A DNA stretch of 64,000 bases, taken from positions 62,001 to 126,000 of the forward strand of contig JAWKAU010000230.1 of assembly GCA_033398695.1 (NCBI GenBank), in the 5' to 3' direction. Numbering within the stretch: the first letter of the stretch is position 1; the number at the start of each line of letters is the position of its first letter. A model generated the notes under the pieces. It did not search any database. It worked only from the letters and a program-made list of their open reading frames with translations, and was not told the origin of the DNA. Origin of the DNA: Orobanche coerulescens (taxonomy: Eukaryota > Streptophyta > Magnoliopsida > Lamiales > Orobanchaceae). Shown here in pieces: positions 10,680 through 21,872 of the stretch. A program made the translations under genes and the position numbers.

Positions 10680-11555
10680 TCTCCTCCTCTTTTGAAAGGA
10701 ATTGTCCTCAATTCCGAAATTCCGTCATCATCGATGTAAGGCGAGAGGTCCCCAACATTAAAGGTTGCATGAATCCCATAATCTCCCGGAACTTCTAATT
10801 TGTAAGCATTGTCGTTCACTTTCGCGATTACCTTAAACGGTCCCTCCGCTCGCGGCATTAATTTGTTCTTACGTTTACTTGGAAATCGCTCTTTCCTCAA
10901 GTGCAACCAAACCAAATCACCAACTTCGAACAATATCGGCCTTCTTTGTTTGTTCGACTTTCTTTTGTAAGCCTCGTTTATTTCCTTGATTCGATTACGT
11001 ACTTGCTCGTGTAATTTCATCATCGATTTCAATTTTGATTCCGCATCCTTGTGCACTAACTCGTCACTTGGCAATGGAATTAGATCTAACGGCATATACG
11101 GGTTTAGTCCGTAAACTACTTCGAACGGAGAGTGTTCCGTGGCATGAGTAGGAGAACGATTATAAGCGAACTCTGCATGTGCAAGTTTCAAGTCCCAATC
11201 CTTTTGTGTCTTGTTCACAAGACCACGTAGTAAAGTGCCCAACGTTCGATTGGTTACCTCGGTTTGACCGTCCGTTTGTGGATGATGTGACGTGCTAAAA
11301 AGTAGTTTGGTCCCCACCTTTCTCCACAAGGTGTTCCAAAAATAGCTAAGGAATTTTGAGTCCCGATCCGAAACAATCGTTTTTGGAACCCCATGAAATC
11401 GTACGATTTCTCGGAAATACAAATCAGCGACGTTACTTGCGTCGTCCGTCTTGTGGCAAGCCACAAAGTGAGCCATCTTCGAAAATCGGTCTACAACAAC
11501 CATAATAGCATCTCTCCCTCGTTGAGTTCGAGGTAAAGCAACAATGAAGTCCATT
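10349..11555 (-). pseudogene. B-2 integrase catalytic and C-terminal part
   Basis: Begins at [15 protein letters not shown] exactly where LINE-1 split the gene. It holds [10 protein letters not shown] and HPQTDGQTEV (with MDFIV, the DDE triad), then the C-terminal GDLVWLHLRKERFPSKRK and FKVIAKVNDNAYKLEVPGDYG. The reading frame crosses into the LTR at 10679 with GDDTESFDMNEEDEVRID and MYLGEKTDIRRGVSV. It then runs on into GC-rich LTR sequence to 10349, so the true stop is uncertain. The zinc-binding N-terminus lies across the LINE, at 15873-16100. Apart from the LINE disruption the frame is open. Confidence 0.87.
11540..11555. repeat. LINE-1 target site duplication, left copy
   Basis: AACAATGAAGTCCATT, repeated exactly at 15857-15872. 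It is part of the B-2 integrase codons around MDFIV. Confidence 0.95.
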
Positions 11556-11739
11556 TTTTTGACTCATCAAGGTCAATATTATTATAAAAACGAGAAACAG
11601 AAAAGAGTTACAAAGAGAGGGCCATCCTAGACAACAAAATAAAATCTCAAGCTAATCCCACAGGCGGGTAGTCAAGAGAAATAGAGAGAAAAACACAAAT
11701 GCAAGAGCAATCTATGAAAACAGAATAAAAGGACCTAAA

Positions 11740-11830
11740 CCCCCATACCAGATGTATGGGGTTGCAGCCGCAGGCCTCGTTAAAACCCTATCGTAGAAAA
11801 ACCCAATGGGAAACCTACGATAGGGAAAAA
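11740..11830 (-). other. LINE-1 3' UTR with two stem-loops
   Basis: Two perfect inverted repeats lie between the RNase H stop and the tail. CCCCATAC/GTATGGGG has a 5-nt loop (about 11750-11761 and flanks). CCCTATCGTAG (11786-11796) pairs with CTACGATAGGG (11815-11825). Such 3' structures can be recognised by LINE RTs. Function here is inferred. Confidence 0.6.
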
Positions 11831-11859
11831 GAGTACCCGAGCATTGTGCTGCGAGAAAA

Positions 11860-12880
11860 CTAATGTCGGCTAAAATACATAGGAGACATATCCCTCAACA
11901 GAAGATCTCGGAGAGGCTCTGGCGCTTCGCTAGACCACTCGTAAGAAACCAATCTTTTAGAAAGCCAGTCTGCCACAGCATTCCCTTCTCTATAGATATG
12001 AGAGACCCTGAAGTGCATGCCGTCAATAATACGCCAAATTCGCCTCAAATGACTGTGGTAGATCCAGGGAACAACCGAACTACGATCAGAGAGAATGCTC
12101 ACAACATAAGTAGAGTCAGACTCCAGCCACAAATAATCCCAACCATGATAAAAAGCAATCTCGATAGCATGAATAGCCGCGACCAACTCAGCTTGGAAGG
12201 CAAAACAGCAACCAATTGCTGCAGAGAGAGTGCCAAAAACCCGGCCCAGACGATTCCGATAAACAAGGCCAATAGCACCCAAGCCTGGGCAGCCTTTAGC
12301 CATCCCATCAGTGTTAACTTTCATCCAGCCAATTGGGGGGGGATACCATTTCACATAAATAGGGTAAAGCGGAGGTCTCGCGTGGCCAGCCACACCCAGA
12401 GCCCGAAGACGAACCAGATCAGAAATAGAGTTATCCATGGTGCCCATGTCATAGTTATTACATTCTCTGAGAAGAGACCAAACTATAGAACGAAGAGACA
12501 TGATAGAAAATTTAGCATCATTATATAAAACCTCACAGCGAATATGCCAGATAGCCCAGACAGCAGTAATAATAGTGAATCTCCAGAGAGTAGAGATCTG
12601 CTGACTAAATCTGATATCCATAGCTCGAATGATGAAGTGTCCGAACCCAGCGTTCAATTCTAAAGAGTTTAAGAAGCCCCGCTCAATATAGTCCCAGAAC
12701 TGCCGGATAACAACACACTCGGTGAAAATATGGTCAATCGATTCACGGGCAGAGAGACAGAAAAGGCAAACCGAAGGACCAATGAAACCCCTTAAACGAA
12801 GAAGATCAAAAACAGGCAGCCTGTTGTGAATAGCCTTCCAGACCGTGAGAGAATGACGAACAGGGATTAATTTGTGCCAA
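11860..12880 (-). pseudogene. LINE-1 ORF2 C-terminus: zf-RVT and RNase H
   Basis: The frame 11860-12657 ends in an RNase H domain of the plant RVT_3 type. The acidic residues sit in KVNTDGMAKG, FQAELVAAIHAIE, LWLESDSTYV and REGNAVADWLSKR. Upstream (about 12660-12880) the minus strand encodes a zf-RVT motif of the form CLFCL..ESIDHIFTEC, in a different frame. RNase H would remove RNA from the cDNA hybrid. All four catalytic acids are visible, so this domain itself looks intact even though ORF2 is broken upstream. Confidence 0.85.
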
Positions 12881-12882
12881 AT

Positions 12883-14600
12883 CTATTTCCCCCAGCTCAC
12901 CTTAGGAAAGTTGTGGCGAAGGTGCCAATAAGCGATTTGAGAGGTAACATTGCCATGCACCGATTTAGCCCAAACCCGCTCGTCTTTTCCTTCAAAGTCA
13001 GAGGGGGCATAGACGACATCTAAAGCAACATCACGACACCTTTCCATGAAATCGAGGGTAAGATGCCAGGTCCCGTCATAGTAAAAATCGCTGATGGTGT
13101 CGGAGAAGGTACTTCTGAGATCCGAGAATACCCAACCGATCACCAATGATATAACCCGGATTGTCCCACCAAAAATTAATATTCTGACCATTACCAATAA
13201 CCCAACTGGAAGTGTTAAGAAGACGGGGAATATGATTACGAACCCCCCTGAATATAGAGGAAGAAACAATCTTGCGAGTATCCAAATTACTTCTGAGAAA
13301 CCTCTGACGAAGGAATTGTCCACAAAAGGAATCCTCCAGAATAACCTGTGCCAAACGGAACAAAAAGGATTCATTCATCGTACGAAGATGCCTCACCCCA
13401 AGCCCTCCCTCCTCTAAAGGGGAACAAACTCTACTCCAAGCCACGGTACATGCGTTCTTGTGACTAATGTCCCAGGCAGATAAAATTTCTAGCCGCCGAA
13501 TCTAATTTGTTTATCAATTTGATCGGCCAACTATATATCATCATTGAGTGAATGGAGGAGCTCATGATGACAGAGTTAACTAAGCAAATACGACCAGCCA
13601 TCGAGAGAGAGGATCCTTTCCAAGCAGAAAATTTACTAATAATTTTGTCAACGACCGGGGCAATATGGATGAGACGGGGTATGCCGCAGAATAACGGAAC
13701 CCCGAGGTAATTGAAAGGGAGTGATCCCTCGCGCATGCCAAGGGTGCGCAGAATGACCCGTTTGGTGTGGATAGGAACATGAGAACCGAAATAAACCTTA
13801 GATTTATTACGGTTCATAGCCTGGCCCGAGATAGCTGAGTAATCATCAAGAATCTTCGATATGGCATTGGCATTATCCATAGAGGCACGACCAAACACGA
13901 TAGCATCATCCGCATAAAAAAGGTGAGAAGGATAGACAATCTTACGGCCCGCAGAAATAGGCTTGAAGAGAGTAGTCCGAACCGCATTGGAGAGCATGAG
14001 ACCGAGCATCTCCTCAGCAATACAAAATAAAAGAGGGGACATGGGATCACCTTGCCGAACCCCTTGACTGCACGCAAAGTAACCCGTAGGAGCACCATTT
14101 ATAAGAATAGAAAGCTTATTGAGTGAAGAATGGTGGAAACCCAAGCAACAAACTGGTCGTGAAAACCAAAACTGTGAAGAACATCCAATAAGAACTCCCA
14201 GGAGAGAGTGTCAAAAGCTTTACGAATGTCAATTTTAATAGCCATGTTACCACCGAACGCGCGGCGATTCAAACAATTAACGCATTCCGAAGCAATAGAT
14301 ATACAATCGTGGATACGCCGACCGAATAAAGCCAAACCGATGGGGGTGATGATCTCATGAATAAAACTAGAAAGTCCGGCCGTGAGGATTTTAGTAATAA
14401 TCTTGAAGATAAAGTTACTTAAGACAATAGGCCGGAATTGCTCAATAGAGATGGCCCCTTTGACTTTAGGAATGAGAGAAACTAAGCTAGAGTTAAAACC
14501 CGTCGGAAGATCACCCTCAATGAAAAATTGCCGAATAGCCGCCACAATATCGGTACCAATGACCTCCCAAGAGAACTGATAAAATAATCCAGTAAAGCCG
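12883..14600 (-). pseudogene. LINE-1 reverse transcriptase (frameshifted)
   Basis: Read leftward, the frame 14099-14545 has FNSSLVSLIPKVKGA, FRPIVLSNFIFKIITKIL and AIKIDIRKAFDTLSW. The frame 13464-14144 has QGVRQGDPMSPLLFCIAEE and the catalytic HLFYADDAIVFGR, followed by FNYLGVPLF. The thumb region continues in 13076-13444 (CSPLEEGGLGVRHLRTMN) and 12883-13374. At least three frame changes make ORF2 non-functional. Motif order and the FYADD box identify a non-LTR RT of the L1 type. Confidence 0.87.
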
Positions 14601-15856
14601 TCAGGCCCGGCCTTTGTGGGGCTCCATATCGAAAATCAGAGAAACGAATTTCCTCGGAATGGGGAATAACGATGAGATGGAGTTATCTTGATGAGAAACC
14701 TTAGGAAGAGAGAAACCAGTGGGCCAATTAGTAGCAATCGGGTGGCCTTGAAAAGGTCTTGATAAAAATTCACAATGTGGTTCGAGATGGTAGACGGATC
14801 ACGACAAAGATCACCGTCAATAAGGAGAGAGGAAAGTCAAGACGATTATTCCTCATCTTAAGCATCCTATGGAAAAGGCGATTCGATCACCATCCTTAAG
14901 CCAATTAGTCCTACTCCTTTGTTGGAAGAAAAGACTCTCTTTATTAAGGATGTCGTTCAAGGCGCGATTGTTTCGACCTCCTGACAGAAGAGCTCGTCGG
15001 TATACCCATCCACATCAATGAGAGACTGAATGTCACCAAGTTGATCCAAAAGCTGACTTTTTTTAGTGAAAATATCACCAAAAGACGAAAAATTCCAATG
15101 CTTGAGGGTACGACGCAGTCTTTTAAGCTTGTACAAAACCAAGTCCCAAGGAGACCGGTTCCCACAATTAAGATTCCAAGAGTTCCGAATAACATCAATA
15201 AATGAATTATCAGTAGTCCACATACGTTGAAAACGGAAAGGTCTGGGAAAAGAAGTATTACCCAAAGTGGAGGTGAGCCAGATCGGGTGGTGATCAGAGC
15301 AGGTCGTAGGGAAAACATGATATTTTGTGGAAACCCAGTGATCGATAAAATCGGGGGTGTCCAAAAATCGATCAATGCGGGTCTCAACATGATAATCATC
15401 GTGAACCCTGCCTCTCCAGGTAAACCGATGACCAGTAAAAGGGATGCCGACAAGCAAGGCCTCGTCAATAAATTGACTGAACTACCGACAAGAAGTAGTG
15501 TTGGGAACATGAAGACTGCGACGCTCATGTGCCCCAATGACGGCATTAAAATCTCCGAAGACTAAAAGGTTAGGGTGAAGGAAGCTCAGGATATCCTCCC
15601 AAGGATTCCTGCGACCAATATAGTTACGAGCACCATGAACAACGAGGCCTTGAAAGTCCCATCCATTAAAAGAGATGTCCATGATGATAACCTGATCAGA
15701 GACATGGATGACTTGGCAATTAGATATGTTGAGGGAGCCGAGCACCCAAATGTCAGGGTCCCGGTTCCCTCGCTGATTCTCGGCAAGAAGAGAAAGACCA
15801 CCCGAACGCCAGAGAGAAAGATCGGAATGAGCAAAAGAAGTGAAGGGTTCGATGAT
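14601..15856 (-). pseudogene. LINE-1 endonuclease (5'-truncated) and linker
   Basis: The first readable motif is [17 protein letters not shown] (about 15545-15600), followed by FTGHRFTWRGRV, TRIDRFLDT and CSDHHPIWL in the frame 14957-15457. These are the second half of an AP-type endonuclease. The N-terminal N and E motifs are lost by truncation or decayed. The linker SFGDIFTKKSQLLDQLGDIQ precedes RT. Through the junction at 15857 it happens to stay in frame with the B-2 RT, producing a long open frame (15482-17776) that is a chance fusion. Confidence 0.8.
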
Positions 15857-17776
15857 AACAATGAAGTCCATTGAGACATCTTCCCACGGCCTTTCCGGAA
15901 TCGGCAAAGGCATGTATACTCCCGGATTGAACGAGCTCTTAGCAATATGGCATGTTACACACTTATTAATTATGTCGTGTACATCCACTTGCATCTTCGG
16001 CCAATGAAAATGCTCTTTAAGTACCTCCAATGTTTTAGCCGAACCAAAATGACCGGCCAAGCCTCCACCATGAGCTTCCCGAACCAACAATTCCCGAATC
16101 GGGTGTTTGGGTAAACAAAGGCGATTCCCTTTGAAAAGGAATCCTTCTTGCAACGTAAACTCTCCAAATGGACCAGATTTACACTGAATGAAAACCTCAC
16201 CAAAATCCACATCCCCATCATAACACTCCTTCAATGCTTCGAACCCAAGCAATCGAACGTCAAGAGTAGAGAGTAAGGCATACCGTCTAGATAAAGCATC
16301 CGCCACAACATTGCTCTTGCCATCTTTGTATTTTGATGAAAAGTGGAATGATTGCAAGAATTCCACCCATTTAGCATGCCTCGGACTCAACTTTTGTTGG
16401 CCGTTAATATATTTCAAGGACTCATGATCCGAATGTAGGATGAAATGTTTCGGCCGAAGGTAATGGCTCCAATGGTCAAGAGCTCTCACAATGGCATAGA
16501 ATTCCTTGTCATAAGTACAATAGTTGAGTGGAGCCCCACCCAATTGCTCCGAAAAGTATGCAATTAGTCGCCTCCCTTGGACGAGGACCGCCCCAATACC
16601 CACTCCGCTTGCGTCACATTCTACCTCGAAAGGTTGTGAAAAGTCGGGTAAAACCAAGATAGGTGCTTCACACATTTTCGCCTTCAATTTTTCAAACGCC
16701 CCTTGGGCAGCCCCGTTCCACACAAACGGTCCTTTTTTTAAACATTCCGTTATCGGGCTAGAAATGGTCCTAAAGTCTCGTATGAACCTCCGATAAAATG
16801 AAGCAAGTCCGTGAAAGGATCGGACTTCCGTGATGGTTTTGGGCGTAGGCCAAGATTTAATCGCCTCGATCTTGGTTTGATCAACCGACACTCCTTCTTT
16901 AGAAACGATGTAGCCAATAAAGGCTACACTCTCGACTAGAAACGAACACTTCTCCTTTTTCCCATAAAGTTTTTGATCCCTAAGGATCTCGAAGACTTTC
17001 CTCAAGTGCCCGGTATGCTCTTGCAATAATCGACTATAAATCAAGATGTCGTCTAAGTATACGACGACAAATTTTCCCAAAAACGGCTTAAGTACCTCAT
17101 TCATTAATCGCATGAAAGTACTTGGCGTATTTGTAAGGCCAAAGGGCATGACGAGCCATTCATATAATCTATGTTTTGTCTTGAAAGCCGTTTTCCATTC
17201 GTCTCCTTCCCGCATGCGAATTTGATGATAGCCGCTTCTCAAATCAACATTCGAAAAGATCACCGAACCATGCAACTCGTCCAACATATCATCAAGTCTC
17301 AGAATTGGGAACCAATATTTGATGGTTATGTTGTTCACGGCTCTACTATCTATACACATCTGCCATGACCCATCCTTCTTTGGAACAAGTAAAACCGGAA
17401 CCGCACAAGGGCTCAAACTTTCTCGAACGTACCCGCGGTTCATTAGCTCCTCGATTTGTTTTTGCAACTCCTTTGTCTCCTTGGGGTTACATCGATAGGC
17501 AGCCTTGTTAGGGAGTGATGCACCCGGTACAAGGTCGACTTGGTGTTCAATCCCACGTAAGGGTGGTAAACCCGGCGGTAAGTCTTCCGGGAAGACATCC
17601 GCAAATTCTTGTAGCAAGGTATCGATATCTCTCTTGCCTTGCACAACTACGTCAACATCTCGTGTTTCTTTAATCATCAATAAATACACACGCTCGCCAT
17701 CGTCAATAGCGTGTCTCACCTCTTTCTCGCTAGCAAACATGGTAAGCTTCGGTTTCTCCATTTGATTAGAACTCAT
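15857..17776 (-). pseudogene. B-2 RT / RNase H / integrase N-terminus
   Basis: Uninterrupted frame from [14 protein letters not shown] to the LINE junction. It includes [24 protein letters not shown] with [25 protein letters not shown] and [13 protein letters not shown], and RNase H with [29 protein letters not shown] and [11 protein letters not shown]. It ends with the integrase zinc finger HGGGLAGHF...[11 protein letters not shown] and ...SMDFIV. 15857-15872 is the right copy of the LINE TSD. All polymerase motifs are complete, making this the best-preserved pol core in the window. It continues at 11555. Confidence 0.9.
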
Positions 17777-18262
17777 CGATCAAATGGCTTGGGGTGCCAT
17801 CGGTTTAAGCACAATCTTCTTGCCTTTATCTCGTAATTCATATTCGTTACTCCTTCCTCGATGCAAAACATCTCGGTCGAACATCCATGGTCGTCCCAAA
17901 AGTACGTGGCATGCGTCCATCGGGAGTACGTCACATAACACATCGTCTCCGTATGATCCCATAGTTAAGTTGACCCGTACTTGTCTCGTCACCTTCACTT
18001 TGCTTCCATCATCGAGCCAATGTAAAGCATACGGTCTCGGGTGAGCCGTAGTAGTTAGCCCGAGCTTGGTGACCATCTCGTTTGATGCTACATTCGTGCA
18101 ACTCCCTCCGTCTATTATCAAGCTACACCACTTTTCTCCGACTTTGCATTTGGAATGAAAGATTTGGTCTCTTTGCTCCGTATCACTTGGAACGATTTTG
18201 GTATGTAGTGCTCGAAGCACTAAAGTAGTATCATATTCCGGAGCGTCATAAGTCTCGCAATC
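17777..18262 (-). pseudogene. B-2 protease
   Basis: Frame with YDTTLVLRALHTKIVPSD, the active-site region WCSLIIDGGSCTNVASNEM and the flap/C-terminal MDACHVLLGRPWMFDRDVLHRG. The catalytic triplet is Asp-Gly-Gly, as in all A copies. It ends with QAI and an in-frame TGA (near 17780) where family A has CGG (Arg), consistent with C-to-T decay of CGA. A second in-frame stop (TAG, about 18263) separates it from gag, where A copies are continuous. Confidence 0.85.
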
Positions 18263-19204
18263 CTAATTCTCTTCCTTGGCCTCCAAGTTAAATACGTCAC
18301 CAAGGCCTTCCTTCTCGTCCTCGACTAAAAGTTCGTCTCGGACCGCAAGAGCTTCTCTTAAAGTGACCACCCGTTTATTTGGACATGCATTTTGATAGTG
18401 ACCAAAGACTTGACATTTAAAACATCGTACTTTAGCCAAGCTTGTTTCCTTGGAAACGTGGGGAACCTTCGGGGCCGGGGTAGGGACTTGAAAAGGTACG
18501 GTAGGTTTCGTAGTCGAACTTGAGCCGGCACTTGTATTTCCAAATTTGTATGGGAATTCGGGTTTGGTAAACTTCAACTTGTTTTGAGCTTCAATTTTTA
18601 TGCATAGTCCGCATAAAGTGTCAAAATCTCCATATGGGTATAATTCCACCGTATTTGCAATGTTTTGGTTTAGACCACGTAAGAAACATGACATTCTTTG
18701 TTCTTCATTTTCTTCAAGTTCTCCCATTAAGGCCAAGCCTTCAAATTCTTCCATATATTCTTCCACACTTAGTTTCCCTTGTACGAACTCCGCAATTTTT
18801 CGGTACAAGGTTAACCGATGTGATGTCGGGACATACCTTTTACGTAGTTTTTTCTTCAAAGAATCCCAAGAACGGATTTTCTCTTTTCCCTTGCAGGCTC
18901 GTTGTGTTTTCATACCCTCGAACCATAAGGAAGCGCCCTTCCCTAACTTGAGAATTGCATATTTGCAACGTTTCTCATCGTTAAGGTGCTTGAAGTCGAA
19001 CATACGTTCAATCTTCCTCTCCCACTCCAAGTAAACTTCGGGATTAGTACCTCCGACAAATTCCGGAAGTTCATTAACTTTAAATTCATCCACATGACGC
19101 GGTGAATGTGCATCATATCCTCCTCTTCTTGCTTGAAAACGTGGTTCTTGCATGCTGTGTAGTGCCTCACGTAGTTTCTCCATTAAATCGTCGGAAAAAT
19201 CCAT
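18263..19204 (-). pseudogene. B-2 gag
   Basis: From ATG 19204 (MDFSDDLMEKLREALHSMQEP). The gag core is ELPEFVGGTNPEVYLEWERK, KYAILKLGKGASLWFEGMKT, LRKRYVPTSHRLTLYRKI and LRGLNQNIANTVELYPYGD. The zinc knuckle CFKCQVFGHYQNACPN is near 18365-18430. The frame is open for all of gag and stops at a single TAG just before protease. An upstream in-frame extension to 19276 overlaps the primer site, so I take ATG 19204. It would form the particle and package RNA. Confidence 0.88.
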
Positions 19205-19279
19205 GATCAGATAGTTTTGATAAGAAAATCGCCAAGAGAAATTCGCTAAGGAAGTAACCTTGGGCTCCGATGCCACTAA

Positions 19280-20436
19280 TGATACGAATTACGTATGAGA
19301 ATGGACGTAAACTCGTATAGAATGTAGCGGAAATATAATTGATCCTCACAACACTCGAATATGTGTAACACTCGAAAGATATAACCGAAAGTAGGGCAAT
19401 TAGGCTTACATAAACAAGAACAATATGAATGATTTACCAAACTAGACCTATAGTTTGATAAGATAATCTTTCCTCAAGACCTATTGAGAATCGATTCGAT
19501 TAAAACTCGAAAACGCGTCGAATTATGACCAAGGTTTTGATGAAAAGCATTCACCAAGAAAACACAAGTGTATTCTTATTTCTTCAACATGCAATGGATG
19601 TTACAATGCTTACACAAGCCTATATATAGGAGACTTCAAGTCTTCCTATAATAAAAGAAAATAATTCAAAGATTTATAAAATCTTTGAATAATCAAAATA
19701 AAATATAAAAGGAACAACAATCCTAATTTTAGGGGAAACACAATCCCTAAAATGAGTAAAAAACAAGACAAAGACAAACACACAAAAGAAAATATAAAAA
19801 AAGTGAAATCTGCCGGCAGGACTCGGCCGTGTCGCCTGACACGGCCGCGACGCGACAAGGACACTCGGCACGGGCGCGGCGCTGACAAGGACGTCGGCAG
19901 TGACTCGACCGTGTCTGCTTGACACGGTCGTGGCGCGACAGGGACGTCAAGCGAGGACTCGTCAAGCTGACCCGCACGGCGCGGCCCGACAAGGACGTTC
20001 GGCGTGGGCCCGATCGTGTCTGGAACACGATCGGGTCGTCTGGGCGATCGGTTTTGGCTTATTCGGAAGAGTTCGACTCGGCCGTGCTGGACAACACGGT
20101 CGAGTCACGTGGCGGTGACTTTTGCATTTACGGGCGAGTGCGGCACGGCCGTGTCGGACGACACGGTCGGTCGGCGGTGCTCGGCGATTCGGCAGTGGTG
20201 ATTTTCCGGCGGTGGTGAATTTTCCGTGAGTTTGATATTTTCGGGCATATTGAACATTTTTCCGGCAGTTGGATGTTGACCTTCCTGACAAGATGACACG
20301 GGCCAGGACCGATACTCCACGTCTTATGTCCGTTTTCTCGCCTAAATACATAGTAGTCCGTGCATGGCGTGTAGTAAGGTCATTTATATCGATCCTTACT
20401 TCGTCTTCTTCGTTCATAACAAATGATTCCGTATCA
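19280..20436 (-). repeat. B-2 5' LTR (1157 bp)
   Basis: Ends TGATACGAATTACG and ATTCCGTATCA. The primer site lies just left of it (about 19258-19275). The palindrome cluster is at 19810-20220, and a TATATATA box is near 19620-19630. The right flank AAAAC at 20437 is G-type LTR sequence. Confidence 0.93.
19810..20220. repeat. GC-rich palindrome cluster in B-2 5' LTR
   Basis: At least six hairpin units: CGGCCGTGTC..GACACGGCCG (19831-19855), GACCGTGTC..GACACGGTC (19906-19930), GATCGTGTC..AACACGATC (20010-20035), one near 20080-20105, and GGCCGTGTCGGACGACACGGTC (20147-20170). Spacers are 2-6 nt. The counterpart in 10030-10540 has the same units with private indels. Confidence 0.78.
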
Positions 20437-20795
20437 AAAACATCTGTTTATATCCTGTTTCGATATTCTGTATGTTTTCGATACAGCTTTATACTTGCCC
20501 GATATTTCGCACAAAGTGTTGTTCGATCCTTCGGATTTGTTTCCTGTTTCAAATTCGCTTCCATCCAAAACGTGCTGTTTCGAGTCATTTTCATTCGACC
20601 AAGTTTCTGTCTTGTTGCTGTATCGAGTTGCCGTCATCCTTTCCTGTCGCGAGTGCGTGCCGCTAGCCCGTGTTAGCGCTATAGCGAACTGTTGTTACCC
20701 GTTCCCGACAGTTTCTTGCCAATAATCTTTCGCTCTTCAAAAAGCATTCCGCTGTATCGATAGCGAATTCGCATCACAAGCGGGAATTCGTATCA
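20437..20795 (+). repeat. G-2: fragment of family G LTR, inverted relative to G-1
   Basis: Its reverse complement matches the start of the G-1 LTR at 27384 (GATGCGAATTCG, ATCGATACAGC, GGCAAGAAACT, AACAACAGTTCGCTA, CGGCAACTCGATACAGCAACAAGACAG). It ends with the LTR terminus ATTCGTATCA at 20795, then meets G-1 gag. The left part is cut by the B-2 insertion. It is probably the end of a second G element that inserted into G-1 gag in opposite orientation. Confidence 0.75.
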
Positions 20796-20925
20796 GCTTC
20801 AGTTCAAGCCACGCAAGAATCGCGACATCTTCTGTTCCTCATTCTCCTCTATTTCTCCCATTAAGGTCAGATTCTCAAACTCCTCAATGTATTCACTGAC
20901 ATTCAACTTTCCTTGCATGAGATCT
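20796..20925 (-). pseudogene. G-1 gag, C-terminal side fragment
   Basis: On the minus strand it encodes the gag segment LMQGKLNVSEYIEEFENLTLMG followed by EEQKMSRFLRGL-like residues, aligning with A and B gag. It is cut on the right by A-3 at 20926 and resumes at 26918. On the left it is cut by the G-2 LTR at 20795. Confidence 0.78.
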
Positions 20926-21821
20926 TGATACGATATCTAATATTCCAGTCGAAGAAACTCCGATAAAAATCGACATCCATGATGATGCAAATGCGCATGG
21001 CCATGCATCGTTATACTTAGGAGAAAATGTTAAACGGATTGGAGTTACGTTGTTAATCGGAATCGGAGTAACGTAGAATTCGACAACGGATCGGCCCGAA
21101 AGCATGAAGATCGGCCAAAACATGCTTGAAAGGGACACTTTGTCTTCATATCTTTCACAAAATAAATGAAGATCACCTCCTTCCCCACCATGACACAAAC
21201 GGCCGAAGCTTATAGATGGAGTGAAGACTTTCTTCTTCATGTCACCATCAAGATATCTTCATCAAATCAACACCAAATCCTCCTAAAGTTCGGCCGATTG
21301 GAAGCAAGTGCAAGGGAGGATATTTTGTTCTACTTCATGTCACCATCAAGACCAAAGTTTGCCTCATGTCTCTTTCACCTAATAACACCAAGATTGCTTG
21401 GTATCTACTTGGAGATTTCGTAGAAATAGGAAGTTGCTAGGAAGTTCGTTTTCTCGTTTTGTTGTATTTTCTTACGGTTGGAAACTACTATATATAGTAG
21501 TGTTCGTTGTATTTGTAAATCATCGAGAATCATAATAAACATTGTATTTCCTTTGAAATATACGTTGAACGAGTTCGACAAACTTTAGTTATTGTTTCGA
21601 CGAGTCTCGAGATTTTAACTTGATCAATTCTCAAAAGGTCTTGGGAAGAGATTACCCTTTTATCGAGTTATAGGTCTAGTTCGATAAAAACACACCAAAC
21701 TCCGTACATCATACTATATCACGGCCGAATCCCATTAAATTCGTCCATCACCTTTGTAATTTTTTGTAAACTTGTTAATCTTCCGTTGTGTTTATACGCA
21801 TTACTTACGTAATTCGTATCA
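20926..21821 (+). repeat. A-3 5' LTR (896 bp)
   Basis: TGATACGATATC to ACGTAATTCGTATCA, preceded by TSD GATCT. The first ~145 bp encode the pol tail in the 3' copy. The TATA palindrome is at 21485-21502. Confidence 0.97.
21485..21502 (+). promoter_or_regulatory. Palindromic TATA box of A-3 5' LTR
   Basis: Perfect palindrome ACTACTATATATAGTAGT, placed about 335 bp before the primer site. Candidate core promoter of A-3. Confidence 0.6.
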
Positions 21822-21825
21822 TAAG

Positions 21826-21838
21826 TGGTATTAGAGAC
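21826..21838 (+). other. A-3 primer binding site
   Basis: TGGTATTAGAGAC starts 4 bp after the LTR. It matches the complement of the plant initiator Met tRNA 3' end (TGGTATCAGAGCC) with one internal mismatch. Confidence 0.75.
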
Positions 21839-21872
21839 ATTTGTCTCACAGTTCTCGACATCACTGAAGAAG

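Larger units (their letters stand above)
11556..15856 (-). mobile_element. LINE-1: 5'-truncated plant L1-type element in B-2 pol
   Basis: 4301-bp insertion flanked by a perfect 16-bp TSD. On the minus strand it encodes part of the AP endonuclease, RT with YADD, a zf-RVT zinc finger and a C-terminal RNase H. It ends in a short A tail (seen as T run 11556-11560). The 5' end is truncated inside the endonuclease, and ORF1 is absent. That is the usual outcome of incomplete target-primed reverse transcription. Confidence 0.95.
9516..20436 (-). mobile_element. Ty3/gypsy CRM-like element B-2 with nested LINE
   Basis: 3' LTR 9516-10679, internal region 10680-19279 and 5' LTR 19280-20436 on the minus strand. 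Removing LINE-1 (4301 bp plus one TSD copy) leaves an internal region of about 4.3 kb with gag, protease, RT/RNase H and integrase in order. The LTRs are 1164 and 1157 bp. It is joined in tandem with B-1 through the shared LTR. Confidence 0.93.

Noticed and set aside
15482..17776. A novel pol-endonuclease fusion gene
   Set aside because: The fusion point is the LINE insertion site with a 16-bp TSD; frame continuity is coincidental.
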